The position numbers and the translations under genes are program-made. Shown piece by piece: positions 42,337-50,767 of a DNA stretch of 50,767 nucleotides. How positions within the stretch are numbered: the first letter of the stretch is position 1; the number at the start of each line of letters is the position of its first letter. Location of the stretch: the NCBI GenBank assembly GCA_902599445.1, contig CACKFK010000011.1, positions 1 to 50,767 of the forward strand, in the 5' to 3' direction. The notes beneath the pieces were generated by a model. That model was not told the DNA's origin and made no database searches. It saw only the letters and a list, made by a program, of their open reading frames with translations. The stretch is from an uncultured Alphaproteobacteria bacterium. Its GTDB lineage: Bacteria; Pseudomonadota; Alphaproteobacteria; Rhodobacterales; Rhodobacteraceae.

Positions 42337-43547
42337 AATTTAAATTCCATTTAATATAAAAATTTAAGCCAAATACGATAGATACTCTTCCTGCATCATC
42401 AACATATTATCTAAAAGCTTCTTAGCCTCTTTGGCATCATCTACTACTGGGTCGGCAAGTAATGCCAGATAGGCTTTATGCTTAGACTGTTCCAGTACTG
42501 CCTCCGTCGTTAATTGAATCACTCCAGCCTGCAAATTCAATAAGCTTCCAAAAGACTTAGGATAGTTTTTTAAATGAACGCCCTCAATCCCCTTATTATT
42601 TATAATAGCAGGGACCTCTACCACGATATCACTAGGAAGACATTCTATGAAGCTCTTATTAGGGATATTTACAGAGTCTTCTCTTAAATTCTCATCGCCA
42701 ATAACTGCCTCAGCGATAGGAACAAATCTTTCATGAAAATCCTTGTTATCCATGTTGAAGAATGACCCATATATTTTATCATTATCAAAAAACGATAGAC
42801 ACTTCTTCTTGTAGCTCTCATAAAAATGCAAAATTCCTCTGTGATCTGCTACACTGTAAGCCCATTGAATATATTCCCCTAGATGGCTATCTGTTGTAAT
42901 TGGCAAATAATTGTAATCCTTAAATAGCCTAAAAAATACACCCCGTTCGGCTCCAGGTTCTGATCTAAAACCTTCATGATCATTAACTAGATCAAAAAAG
43001 TAATTCTCAAAATTTTTCCTGATCGCTGGATAACCATCAGCTCCTGAGTCCTTATATTTGGCTTCTAATAAAATACTGAAGTGATTCAGACCTCCTGCAG
43101 AGAATTCAATATTTGAGATGTCAGTTTGCATAAGTTCTGGCAACTGACGAGGCATCGATTTGATTTCATGGCATAAACCGATAAATTTTAGATCCGGGTA
43201 TTGAGTGGTAACTGAATGGCAAATTCGTTGCATCGGATTGGAATAATTGAATACAAATGCATCTGGACAGATAGCCTGAATATCCCTACAGATCTCCAAA
43301 ATAGGAGGAATTATTCTTAGAGAATGGAATAAACCTCCTGGCCCACCATTTTCGCCATATACCTGCCTTATCCCATACTGAAGAGGCAACTTCCAGTCCT
43401 GATCCCAAAGCTGAAATCTATCACCAACCTCAATTGAGATAAGGCAAAAATTGGCACCTTTCAAAGCTTCAGATCGGGAAGTTGTGGCCTGTAATACAAC
43501 TTTCTTTCCCAATTCTTCTTTATATTTTTTTGCAATTTTGTAGGTTT
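42210..43547. repeat. 1338-bp direct repeat, copy 1
   Basis: Bases 42210-43547 recur at 49017-50354, a constant offset of 6807, with no difference seen in the parts compared and with identical encoded protein. It covers the first 42 codons of the aglK-like gene and codons from about 45 to the end of the GH4 gene. Confidence 0.95.
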
Positions 43548-43680
43548 TTTCTAATGATTCTGGGTTAATGTCATGTAAAACGATGGTAGAGTTCTGGAAA
43601 TATTTAGATTTGAAAATATCACTAACCACACCTAGCCCAAAAACTGTACTACCTGCACCAATTAAAACTATTCGAGACAT
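42364..43680 (-). CDS. GH4-family glycosidase (alpha-glucosidase/galactosidase type)
   Basis: A 438-residue NAD- and metal-dependent glycosidase. The N-terminal I-G-A-G-S-T-V-F-G is the NAD loop. N-Y-S-N-P-M-Q, G-L-C-H-E (the metal Cys/His) and G-G-L-N-H-F are GH4 marks. GH4 acts by oxidation at C3 and elimination, on alpha-glucosides, alpha-galactosides or glucuronides. The CHE triplet, as I recall, favours alpha-glucosidases. ATG 43680 starts five bases after the AglG-like stop; the longer frame to 43800 would read through the permease gene. Most of the gene is duplicated at 49171-50354. Confidence 0.85.
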   Translation of the reverse strand: MSRIVLIGAGSTVFGLGVVSDIFKSKYFQNSTIVLHDINPESLEKTYKIAKKYKEELGKKVVLQATTSRSEALKGANFCLISIEVGDRFQLWDQDWKLPLQYGIRQVYGENGGPGGLFHSLRIIPPILEICRDIQAICPDAFVFNYSNPMQRICHSVTTQYPDLKFIGLCHEIKSMPRQLPELMQTDISNIEFSAGGLNHFSILLEAKYKDSGADGYPAIRKNFENYFFDLVNDHEGFRSEPGAERGVFFRLFKDYNYLPITTDSHLGEYIQWAYSVADHRGILHFYESYKKKCLSFFDNDKIYGSFFNMDNKDFHERFVPIAEAVIGDENLREDSVNIPNKSFIECLPSDIVVEVPAIINNKGIEGVHLKNYPKSFGSLLNLQAGVIQLTTEAVLEQSKHKAYLALLADPVVDDAKEAKKLLDNMLMMQEEYLSYLA

Positions 43681-43685
43681 ATCTG

Positions 43686-44828
43686 TCATCCTTTCACTGA
43701 TCCCGCTACCAAACCTCGTATAAAATATCGTTGTAAAGAAAAGAAAATAAACAAAGGAACCGTCATAGATATAAAAGCCCCTGTTGTTAGGATTTCCCAA
43801 TTTTCACCACGGGACCCTAATAGCTCTTTTAATTTAGCCGTCAAAATTATTTCACTTGGATGCTTATCCAAAAAAACTAGACCAACTAATAAATCATTCC
43901 AAACCCATAAAAATTGTAAGATAAAAATTGATGCAAACGCAGGAATTGACAGTGGTACTACTATTTTTACAAAAGTGTCATAATGTGTAGCCCCATCAAC
44001 TTTCGCTGCTTCTAACATTTCAGAAGGTAGGGATTTAATAAAGTTCCATAGAAGAAAAGTTGTTGAAGCAAGACCAAATCCTGTATGCGCCATCCAAATA
44101 CCTGGAAATGATTTTGCTGCTATCCCAAATAATGCCCCGAGGTCATTATAAATAGTAAGGATGGGAATGAGTGACATTTGCAATGGGACTACTAGGGACG
44201 CGATTATAGCCGCTAAAAGTACATCTCTTCCATAAAAGTTCATCCAAGTTAAGGAATAGGCAAAAAATGAACAAATAATCAATGGTATTACCGTTGACGG
44301 CAAAGCAACTGCAATTGTATTTAAAAATGCTTGTCCCAACCCTTCTTTAAATAAAACTTCCCTGTAGTTATTTAAAGTTAAGTTGGGGGGGCTCGTCGCA
44401 GTGATAAATATTCTTTTTCCTCTCTTTTTCTTGAATTCCTTTTCAGACATCCATTCGTAGTCTCCATTTTCATAAACGGTGATGCGAGATTTGTCTTTCA
44501 GTATAACTGTCTCACCAATAGCAAATTCATTAATTCTCTTTGATGTTATCCCAAAGCTTGATATCTTTTTTCCCTTTTCATTATCAAACAAATTGCTTCT
44601 TATAACAAAAAATCCATCTTCTTTTATTTGCCCATCTTTACCCTTTGTTCTATGTATTTCATTCGCTTCAGTAGTCATTAAAGATGTCCACCAACCGCTA
44701 ATAGCTAAATGGTCTTTATCTCTAAAAGAACTAATTAAAAGCCCAAATGTTGGAGTTATCCATATTATTACGAAAGTTAACAATAGTAATTGAGCCAATA
44801 TTGACGGCAAATTAAATTTTGATTTCAT
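43686..44828 (-). CDS. aglG: Alpha-glucoside-type ABC permease (AglG-like)
   Basis: A 380-residue MalG-type permease. Six hydrophobic segments, with a long hydrophilic loop of about 110 residues after the first (E-N-G-D-Y-E-W-M-S-E-K-E-F), a feature of AglG. The EAA loop A-A-K-V-D-G-A-T-H-Y-D-T-F-V-K-I-V-V-P-L is intact. The ATG overlaps the AglF-like stop (ATGA). Confidence 0.83.
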   Translation of the reverse strand: MKSKFNLPSILAQLLLLTFVIIWITPTFGLLISSFRDKDHLAISGWWTSLMTTEANEIHRTKGKDGQIKEDGFFVIRSNLFDNEKGKKISSFGITSKRINEFAIGETVILKDKSRITVYENGDYEWMSEKEFKKKRGKRIFITATSPPNLTLNNYREVLFKEGLGQAFLNTIAVALPSTVIPLIICSFFAYSLTWMNFYGRDVLLAAIIASLVVPLQMSLIPILTIYNDLGALFGIAAKSFPGIWMAHTGFGLASTTFLLWNFIKSLPSEMLEAAKVDGATHYDTFVKIVVPLSIPAFASIFILQFLWVWNDLLVGLVFLDKHPSEIILTAKLKELLGSRGENWEILTTGAFISMTVPLFIFFSLQRYFIRGLVAGSVKG

Positions 44829-45808
44829 ACTGTTTGCTCTTGTTTGTGTCTATACAAATTCCATACTAAAATTGGAATAACCCCTATCATGATACAAAAT
44901 GCTAAAACACTTCCTCTCCCTGAGTCTCCTCCCCCTCTAAACATCCAATCGTACATTAAGTTTGCTAATACCTCTGTTTGCCATTCGCCATTGGTCATTG
45001 CATAAATGATGTCAAATACCTTTAAAACTAGAATAGTAATGATTGTCCAAATCACTAAAATAGTTTGCTCAAGATATGGTATGATAATAGACAAAAATAT
45101 TCTAAATTCACTTGCACCATCTATCCTTGCTGCCTCAATCGTTTCATTTGGGATCCCTCTCAACGCTGCACTAAATATCACTAAGGCTAATCCAGTTTGT
45201 ATCCAAATCATTATGGCCATCAAAAAGAGATTATTCCATATTGAAATGGTGAGCCATGCTTGTGGCTCCATTCCAAGTGATACAATTATTGCATTTAAAA
45301 GACCTATTTGCTGATCACCAGGTCCTCTATAATCATAAATAAATTTCCAGATTACACCCGCCCCGACAAACGATATTGCCATTGGCATGAATATTATTGA
45401 TTTGGCTATAGATCCCCACCATATCTTGTCTGCTAAACTTGCAATTATTAATCCTAAGAAAGTACTCATCGTTGGCACAATCAGTAGCCAACCTAAGTTA
45501 TTCAAAATGCTACGTCTGAAATTAGGATCATTTATAGCCCAGACGTAATTATCCCAACCGACAAAGTCACGACCAAATTTATCATAAAAACTTAATCTTA
45601 CGGTCTCAAATACCGGGTAGATTATGAATAAAAATAAGACCAGTAAAGCAGGCAAAATGAAAATAAGAACCCTAACTACATTTTCATATTCAAAATTATC
45701 TTTTTTAAGTCGAATAAAATAGTCAAGAATGAAATTAGAAACGCTAAAATAGATAATAAAAAATAGAACCCCCAAGAACATTGTTGTTATTAATGAAAAA
45801 AAACTCAT
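44825..45808 (-). CDS. aglF: Alpha-glucoside-type ABC permease (AglF-like)
   Basis: A 327-residue MalF-type permease with about eight hydrophobic segments. The first two precede the conserved P-A-L-L-V-L-F-L-F-I-I-Y-P-V-F-E-T-V block. EAA loop: A-A-R-I-D-G-A-S-E-F-R-I-F-L-S-I-I-I-P. A strong hairpin with a T tract lies between aglE and this gene, so its expression is likely lower than that of the binding protein. Confidence 0.83.
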   Translation of the reverse strand: MSFFSLITTMFLGVLFFIIYFSVSNFILDYFIRLKKDNFEYENVVRVLIFILPALLVLFLFIIYPVFETVRLSFYDKFGRDFVGWDNYVWAINDPNFRRSILNNLGWLLIVPTMSTFLGLIIASLADKIWWGSIAKSIIFMPMAISFVGAGVIWKFIYDYRGPGDQQIGLLNAIIVSLGMEPQAWLTISIWNNLFLMAIMIWIQTGLALVIFSAALRGIPNETIEAARIDGASEFRIFLSIIIPYLEQTILVIWTIITILVLKVFDIIYAMTNGEWQTEVLANLMYDWMFRGGGDSGRGSVLAFCIMIGVIPILVWNLYRHKQEQTV

Positions 45809-45831
45809 TGAAATTATCTATAATAAATAAA

Positions 45832-45860
45832 AAAGGCGAACAAGGTAATTGTTCGCCTTT
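45832..45860 (-). terminator. Attenuator hairpin between aglE-like and aglF-like genes
   Basis: AAAGGCGAAC (45832-45841) and GTTCGCCTTT (45851-45860) form a perfect ten-pair stem with a nine-base loop. Read on the minus strand it is followed by a T-rich run, the classic intrinsic terminator form. Partial read-through would feed the permease genes. Confidence 0.8.
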
Positions 45861-45887
45861 AGAGTTAGCATTATTAAAAAGCTAGCA

Positions 45888-47207
45888 TTACTTTATAGCG
45901 TCCCAGCTAGCCTGAATTGCGTCAGCAACCTCTTTAGCCGACTTACCATTGGTGTAATCAACCATCCCAGTCCAAAAAGAGCCAGCTCCTACTGCACCTG
46001 GCATCAAATCTGATCCATCAAATCGAAAAGTGGTAGCTCCTACTAAAATGTCGTGAAGGCCTCTAAACGTATCACTTGCATATTTGCTTTTATCTACTCC
46101 TTTATGAGGAGTTAAAAAACCTCCCTTACCCATAAATCTTTCATGAGCTTCTGGGTGCATTAAGAACTTCATTAATTCAGTAGTTGCAGGATCATTGTTT
46201 GTAGCAGTGATAACTGTACCAGCACCAAGAACTGGCCGACCTAGATCTTTTGATGCAAATGCCGGGAAGTAAAAGAAATCATAATCCACTCCTGCTTCAA
46301 CTCCTTCAGGAAAGAAAGCTGGGATAAAACTTGCCTGCCTATGCATCATACATTGGGGTGGAGAAGTAAATAAGCCTTTAGGAGAGTCTCTGAAACCAGT
46401 TGTTGCAACTGCCTTTGAACCTCCTGCCACATACTTATCGTTTAATGCAAAGGAACCAAAAAAGTCCATAGCTTCCATAACTCTTGCATCATTAAATGCC
46501 ATTTCATTTGATACCCATTGGTCATAAACTGATGGTGGATGAGTTCTTAGCATAATTTCTTCCATCCAGTCAGTCGCTGGCCAACCAGTTGCACCACCTG
46601 ACTCAAGTCCAATACACCAAGGAGTATTTCCGTCGGCGGCCATTTTTTCAGTGAGTGAAAGTAAGTCCTCCATAGTTTCAGGAACCTGATATCCATTATC
46701 CTCAAAGTTATCTGGTGAATACCAAACGAGGCTTTTCACATTAACTCTAAAGAAAATTCCATAAAACTGATCTTTGCCGTTTGCATCGGCATATGTCGTT
46801 AAATCAACCCAAGATTGACCCGCTGCATAGTCATCTAGCACCATCTGTTTTAAGTCATTTCCTTGTGGAGCCAGACATCCCGTAGCAGCAATATTTGCGG
46901 CTAATCCTGGCTGTGGGAATACTGCTATATCAGCAGGATTTCCAGCTTTACAGTCAATATTAATAATTTGCTCAAATTCATCTGAACCACCATACTCAAC
47001 TGATGCGCCCGTTTCTTTTTCGAATATTGATAGCACATCTCTGAAACTTGCATCTTCTGGTGCTAACCAAGGTCCAAAAATCTTAACTTTTGCACCAGAA
47101 ATATCTGGCCCATCATAGTGATAGTGTCCACCACCCGCAAATATACCTGTAGGTAACAGCAATGCAATAGTTGCGATCACTAAATTTCGTGTAAAAAATC
47201 TGTTCAT
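45888..47207 (-). CDS. aglE: Alpha-glucoside ABC transporter substrate-binding protein (AglE-like)
   Basis: Periplasmic binding protein of 439 residues. Signal peptide L-V-I-A-T-I-A-L-L-L-P-T-G-I-F-A-G; mature start K-V-K-I-F-G-P-W-L-A-P-E, typical of AglE. Trp and aromatic residues at D-F-F-Y-F-P-A-F and W-M-E-E-I-M-L-R suit sugar stacking. GGGGGG lies six bases before the ATG. First gene of the minus-strand operon. The natural ligand is likely an alpha-linked disaccharide or a compatible glucoside. Confidence 0.85.
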   Translation of the reverse strand: MNRFFTRNLVIATIALLLPTGIFAGGGHYHYDGPDISGAKVKIFGPWLAPEDASFRDVLSIFEKETGASVEYGGSDEFEQIINIDCKAGNPADIAVFPQPGLAANIAATGCLAPQGNDLKQMVLDDYAAGQSWVDLTTYADANGKDQFYGIFFRVNVKSLVWYSPDNFEDNGYQVPETMEDLLSLTEKMAADGNTPWCIGLESGGATGWPATDWMEEIMLRTHPPSVYDQWVSNEMAFNDARVMEAMDFFGSFALNDKYVAGGSKAVATTGFRDSPKGLFTSPPQCMMHRQASFIPAFFPEGVEAGVDYDFFYFPAFASKDLGRPVLGAGTVITATNNDPATTELMKFLMHPEAHERFMGKGGFLTPHKGVDKSKYASDTFRGLHDILVGATTFRFDGSDLMPGAVGAGSFWTGMVDYTNGKSAKEVADAIQASWDAIK

Positions 47208-47488
47208 AATTCCCCCCTTCCCTGTGTGGCATGAACTGTTTAAATTATCATGTGTAAGTTACACTCACATTTTTTCAACCTTTTTATTTAAGGTGATAAA
47301 CAGTACTATGTTCTTGATAGGAGTTAAAGTATCTTTAACCCCACCACGGTCTTAGGAGCATTACTGTTAAGAAATAGGCATATTTTAAGAAAAATGATGG
47401 TATTTTAGGCAGAAAAAAAATGGAATTAGTTTGCTAAAGGATAGCTTTCAAGCAAATTTATCTAAAACCTTATAATAGACGAGACAAA
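47208..47488. promoter_or_regulatory. Divergent promoter region of aglE-like and GH1 genes
   Basis: 281 bases between the agl operon (minus) and the beta-glucosidase gene (plus). A T-rich run and a GTTAAAGTATCTTTAAC near-palindrome around 47323-47339 could be an operator. No LacI-type agl regulator gene is present within the window. Confidence 0.45.
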
Positions 47489-48823
47489 ATGAATGATTTA
47501 AAAATTATTGAGACATTTCCGTCAGATTTCGTATTTGGAGTTGCTACATCAAGCTATCAAATAGAAGGTAATTCCTACGGAGGATCAGGCACATGCCACT
47601 GGGATGACTTTGCAAAAACCCCTGGATCTGTCATTAATAAAGAAAATGGAAGCATAGCCTGTGCACACTATCTTAAATACAAAGAGGACATTGCCCTAAT
47701 CGCAGATGCTGTTTTTTCTGCTTACCGTTTTTCATTTTCTTGGCCTAGGATACTCCCTGATGGGAAAGGCTCTATAAACAGTAAGGCCATATCCTTTTAT
47801 GACAACTTATTAGATGAAATGCTCCAGAAAGGTTTAAAACCTTTTGGGACTCTCTATCACTGGGATTTACCAAGTATTTTCGGAAAGAATGGCGGATGGA
47901 AAAATAGAGACACAACCAAATGGTTCGCAGATTATACTGACATCGTTATGAGAAAATTCTCAGATAGATTATACTCATTAGCAACTATTAACGAACCTTG
48001 GTGTGTAGCATGGCTTAGCCATTATCTCGGGGAACATGCTCCAGGAGAAAAAAATGCTGCATCAGGAGTCCAGACCATGCACATGATCCTAGTCGCTCAC
48101 GCTGAGGCCTTGCAGGTTATCAGAGCAAATAACTTTAATAATGCCGGGATTGTCCTGAATAAACAGTTTGTAAGCCCACATGATGAAACGGAAAATTCTT
48201 TATTGTCTGCTGCATTGAGTGATGAAATACATAATCTATGGTTTGATGAAGCAATCTTCAAAGGGAGATATCCAAATCAAACACTTGAATTATTTGAACC
48301 CTTTATGCCACAAAATTATGAGAAAGATTTGCAGCTTATTTCTCAGCCAATTGATTGGGTTGGTGTTAATTATTATACGAGATCAATAATAAAACCTGAT
48401 AAGGCAAACCCTTTCCTAGGCTTTTCATCAACTAAAGGTAACCTTCCTACCACTGATATGGGCTGGGAGATTTACCCTCAAGGTCTCGAGTATATTGTTA
48501 AAAGATTACACGAGAGTTATTCTAAAGAAGTCCCAATATTCATCACAGAAAATGGAATGGCAAATCAGGATTTTATTGAAGATGGGATTATCAATGACTT
48601 TTCAAGAATCAAATACTACTATGAACATCTCAAAAAAGTGAAGAATTTAGTGGAGAACGATGTACCCGTCAAAGGATACTTTGCATGGTCTCTTTTAGAT
48701 AATTTTGAATGGGCATTTGGGTACAAAAAGAGATTTGGCTTGGTTCACGTTGATTTCAATACTCTCAAGAGAACCCCAAAAAATTCTTACTATGCCTTTC
48801 AAAAAGCCCTCAATGCCAGGTAA
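47489..48823 (+). CDS. GH1-family beta-glucosidase
   Basis: A 444-residue retaining glycosidase of the usual GH1 length. N-terminal F-V-F-G-V-A-T-S-S-Y-Q-I-E-G, Y-H-W-D-L-P at 123-128, acid/base Glu169 in T-I-N-E-P-W, nucleophile Glu354 in F-I-T-E-N-G-M-A, and the C-terminal W-S-L-L-D-N-F-E-W-A glucose-binding block. No signal peptide, so it acts in the cytoplasm on imported beta-glucosides. Being divergent from the agl operon it probably shares control with it, which would widen the range of glucosides used. Confidence 0.9.
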   Translation: MNDLKIIETFPSDFVFGVATSSYQIEGNSYGGSGTCHWDDFAKTPGSVINKENGSIACAHYLKYKEDIALIADAVFSAYRFSFSWPRILPDGKGSINSKAISFYDNLLDEMLQKGLKPFGTLYHWDLPSIFGKNGGWKNRDTTKWFADYTDIVMRKFSDRLYSLATINEPWCVAWLSHYLGEHAPGEKNAASGVQTMHMILVAHAEALQVIRANNFNNAGIVLNKQFVSPHDETENSLLSAALSDEIHNLWFDEAIFKGRYPNQTLELFEPFMPQNYEKDLQLISQPIDWVGVNYYTRSIIKPDKANPFLGFSSTKGNLPTTDMGWEIYPQGLEYIVKRLHESYSKEVPIFITENGMANQDFIEDGIINDFSRIKYYYEHLKKVKNLVENDVPVKGYFAWSLLDNFEWAFGYKKRFGLVHVDFNTLKRTPKNSYYAFQKALNAR

Positions 48824-49016
48824 AAATAATTGCACGAGGCTATACCGCCCAGATTGCTCAAATAATATTGCTTTCCTAAAAGATATTAAACTTAAATTAT
48901 AAAAAAGATTATTTAATCAAATAAATCAAATTGGTGCTCTCTTATCTAAAAGTTTTTTTTCCATCATATCTGAATTAGGCTTTAAATCATTTACATGCTA
49001 TTAATTTATTTATTTA

Positions 49017-49143
49017 ATTTTCCGCAGCCACTCGGGCCAACAATCACTGTAAAAGACCGACTCTCAATAGTTAATGACATGTCTCTAATTACCTGAGATC
49101 GGCCAAAAAACTTGTTCAAATGATTAATCTCTATCTCTGCCAC
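49017..49143 (-). pseudogene. Truncated duplicate: first 42 codons of the aglK-like gene
   Basis: Starts at ATG 49143 and is cut off at the duplication edge inside the Walker A region. It cannot make a working ATPase. Confidence 0.85.
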
Positions 49144-49170
49144 AATTTAAATTCCATTTAATATAAAAAT

Positions 49171-50354
49171 TTAAGCCAAATACGATAGATACTCTTCCTG
49201 CATCATCAACATATTATCTAAAAGCTTCTTAGCCTCTTTGGCATCATCTACTACTGGGTCGGCAAGTAATGCCAGATAGGCTTTATGCTTAGACTGTTCC
49301 AGTACTGCCTCCGTCGTTAATTGAATCACTCCAGCCTGCAAATTCAATAAGCTTCCAAAAGACTTAGGATAGTTTTTTAAATGAACGCCCTCAATCCCCT
49401 TATTATTTATAATAGCAGGGACCTCTACCACGATATCACTAGGAAGACATTCTATGAAGCTCTTATTAGGGATATTTACAGAGTCTTCTCTTAAATTCTC
49501 ATCGCCAATAACTGCCTCAGCGATAGGAACAAATCTTTCATGAAAATCCTTGTTATCCATGTTGAAGAATGACCCATATATTTTATCATTATCAAAAAAC
49601 GATAGACACTTCTTCTTGTAGCTCTCATAAAAATGCAAAATTCCTCTGTGATCTGCTACACTGTAAGCCCATTGAATATATTCCCCTAGATGGCTATCTG
49701 TTGTAATTGGCAAATAATTGTAATCCTTAAATAGCCTAAAAAATACACCCCGTTCGGCTCCAGGTTCTGATCTAAAACCTTCATGATCATTAACTAGATC
49801 AAAAAAGTAATTCTCAAAATTTTTCCTGATCGCTGGATAACCATCAGCTCCTGAGTCCTTATATTTGGCTTCTAATAAAATACTGAAGTGATTCAGACCT
49901 CCTGCAGAGAATTCAATATTTGAGATGTCAGTTTGCATAAGTTCTGGCAACTGACGAGGCATCGATTTGATTTCATGGCATAAACCGATAAATTTTAGAT
50001 CCGGGTATTGAGTGGTAACTGAATGGCAAATTCGTTGCATCGGATTGGAATAATTGAATACAAATGCATCTGGACAGATAGCCTGAATATCCCTACAGAT
50101 CTCCAAAATAGGAGGAATTATTCTTAGAGAATGGAATAAACCTCCTGGCCCACCATTTTCGCCATATACCTGCCTTATCCCATACTGAAGAGGCAACTTC
50201 CAGTCCTGATCCCAAAGCTGAAATCTATCACCAACCTCAATTGAGATAAGGCAAAAATTGGCACCTTTCAAAGCTTCAGATCGGGAAGTTGTGGCCTGTA
50301 ATACAACTTTCTTTCCCAATTCTTCTTTATATTTTTTTGCAATTTTGTAGGTTT
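49171..50354 (-). pseudogene. Truncated duplicate of the GH4 glycosidase gene
   Basis: Identical to codons from about 45 to the end of the GH4 gene at 42364-43680. The part with the NAD-binding G-A-G-S-T loop is missing, so it should be inactive. The frame stays open to an ATG at 50424, which would add about 24 meaningless residues read from the antisense strand of the PhyH gene. Confidence 0.88.
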
Positions 50355-50767
50355 GATCTTGCGCCTGGGCACAGCATAAAAACTCCTGGTTTACGGAGAG
50401 TGCAATCCCCAGAAGAAATTTCAACGGTTTATGCGGATGTTATGAGAAATTCTAAGATAGCTGATTTTGCAGCTGATTTAGTTGGGCCTGCTATAAGATT
50501 TCATCACGGAAAGATCAATTCAAAGTTACCTGGGACTATTACAGAAGTTAAGTTTCACCAAGATTTTTCATTTCAACCCATGACGAATGATGACATGATT
50601 ACTGCACTACTTTTTATGGATGACGTAACCTTAGATAATGGACCTTTGGAAGTTGTGCCAGGTAGCCATAAAGGGCCGCTTTATACACACTGGCATGACG
50701 GTGTATTTACTGGTGCGGTGGCTGATGAAGTTGCTGCAGAAAACAAAGAAAAGATTATAAAATGTAC
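50355..50767 (+). CDS. PhyH-type Fe(II)/2-oxoglutarate dioxygenase, internal fragment
   Basis: 137 codons in the frame starting at 50355 match phytanoyl-CoA/ectoine dioxygenase-like proteins: A-D-L-V-G-P-A-I-R-F-H-H-G-K, then E-V-K-F-H-Q-D-F with the Fe-binding His-x-Asp, then L-D-N-G-P-L-E-V-V-P-G-S-H-K-G-P. The distal Fe His lies beyond the window edge. The N-terminal 60 or so residues are absent because the duplicated segment is joined directly at 50355. No start codon is therefore available, and the gene is broken at this junction unless the junction is an assembly fault. Confidence 0.8.

Larger units (their letters stand above)
49017..50354. repeat. 1338-bp direct repeat, copy 2
   Basis: Second copy of 42210-43547. 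It begins abruptly in AT-rich non-coding sequence and ends abruptly inside a PhyH-type coding frame. Both copies look identical. Confidence 0.95.

Noticed and set aside
42364-43800. Longer GH4 frame starting at 43800.
   Set aside because: The added 40 residues are the antisense-free overlap with the AglG-like gene end; the NAD loop starts right after ATG 43680, as in the family.
47323-47339. GTTAAAGTATCTTTAAC near-palindrome as a LacI-type operator.
   Set aside because: Central bases do not follow a LacI consensus and no regulator gene is present; kept only as a hint in the promoter entry.
49171-50424. Chimeric GH4 frame starting at 50424 as a real fusion protein.
   Set aside because: The first 24 codons are antisense to a PhyH gene and replace the NAD-binding strand, so no function is expected.

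Overview
The window looks like a chromosomal stretch of a free-living marine alphaproteobacterium. It is AT-rich by eye. It carries five solute-import systems: a polyamine-type ABC, a Liv-type ABC, two TRAP systems and an Agl-type sugar ABC. It also has a PhyH dioxygenase, small alphaproteobacterial-type secreted and membrane proteins, and a tRNA-Ser. No rRNA, CRISPR array, intact transposase or integrase was seen. The lineage cannot be fixed from the sequence alone. Gene families and motifs were recognised by eye and from memory; no database was searched.

Layout. 0-2.8 kb: end of a polyamine-type ABC operon (binding-protein tail, a broken PotB-like permease, PotC-like permease, PotA-like ATPase). 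2.8-6.4 kb: a NYN-domain protein, a frameshifted secreted-protein gene and an EamA exporter. 6.4-12.5 kb (minus strand): a tightly overlapping operon of a small TIGR04076-like protein, an aldo/keto reductase (AKR), then LivG, LivF, LivH, LivM and LivK. Divergent from it is an AKR fused to a RidA-like domain (12.7-14.2 kb). 14.2-22.5 kb: a gene-poor stretch with a cupin, small orphan proteins, relics of a GFA-family gene, an FMN reductase and a tRNA-Gln half, dispersed repeats, and an orphan protein with family-A-polymerase-like motifs.

22.6-36.1 kb holds the most interesting system. Two TRAP transporters flank a minus-strand operon encoding a di-haem MauG-like cytochrome, a YihV-like PfkB kinase, a LacD/YihT-like class I aldolase, an L-fucose-isomerase-like enzyme and a 2-hydroxyacid dehydrogenase. 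The gene set fits isomerise, phosphorylate, cleave: an Embden-Meyerhof-type route for an unusual sugar. Similarity of the kinase to sulfofructose kinase, including the remembered sulfonate-binding positions, makes a sulfoquinovose-like sulfosugar the leading hypothesis. It is not proven.

36-41 kb: small secreted, membrane and MarR-like proteins, a decayed MarR-like paralogue, an RTX-repeat fragment and tRNA-Ser(UGA). 41.2-48.8 kb: an alpha-glucoside-type ABC operon (AglE-F-G, GH4 glycosidase, AglK), divergent from a GH1 beta-glucosidase. 49.0-50.4 kb: an apparently identical second copy of 1338 bp from that operon (start of aglK plus most of the GH4 gene). It is broken at both ends and joined in mid-gene to a PhyH dioxygenase that runs off the window. 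Pseudogenes and relics are frequent, which suggests ongoing gene erosion or, at some sites, sequencing or assembly errors.
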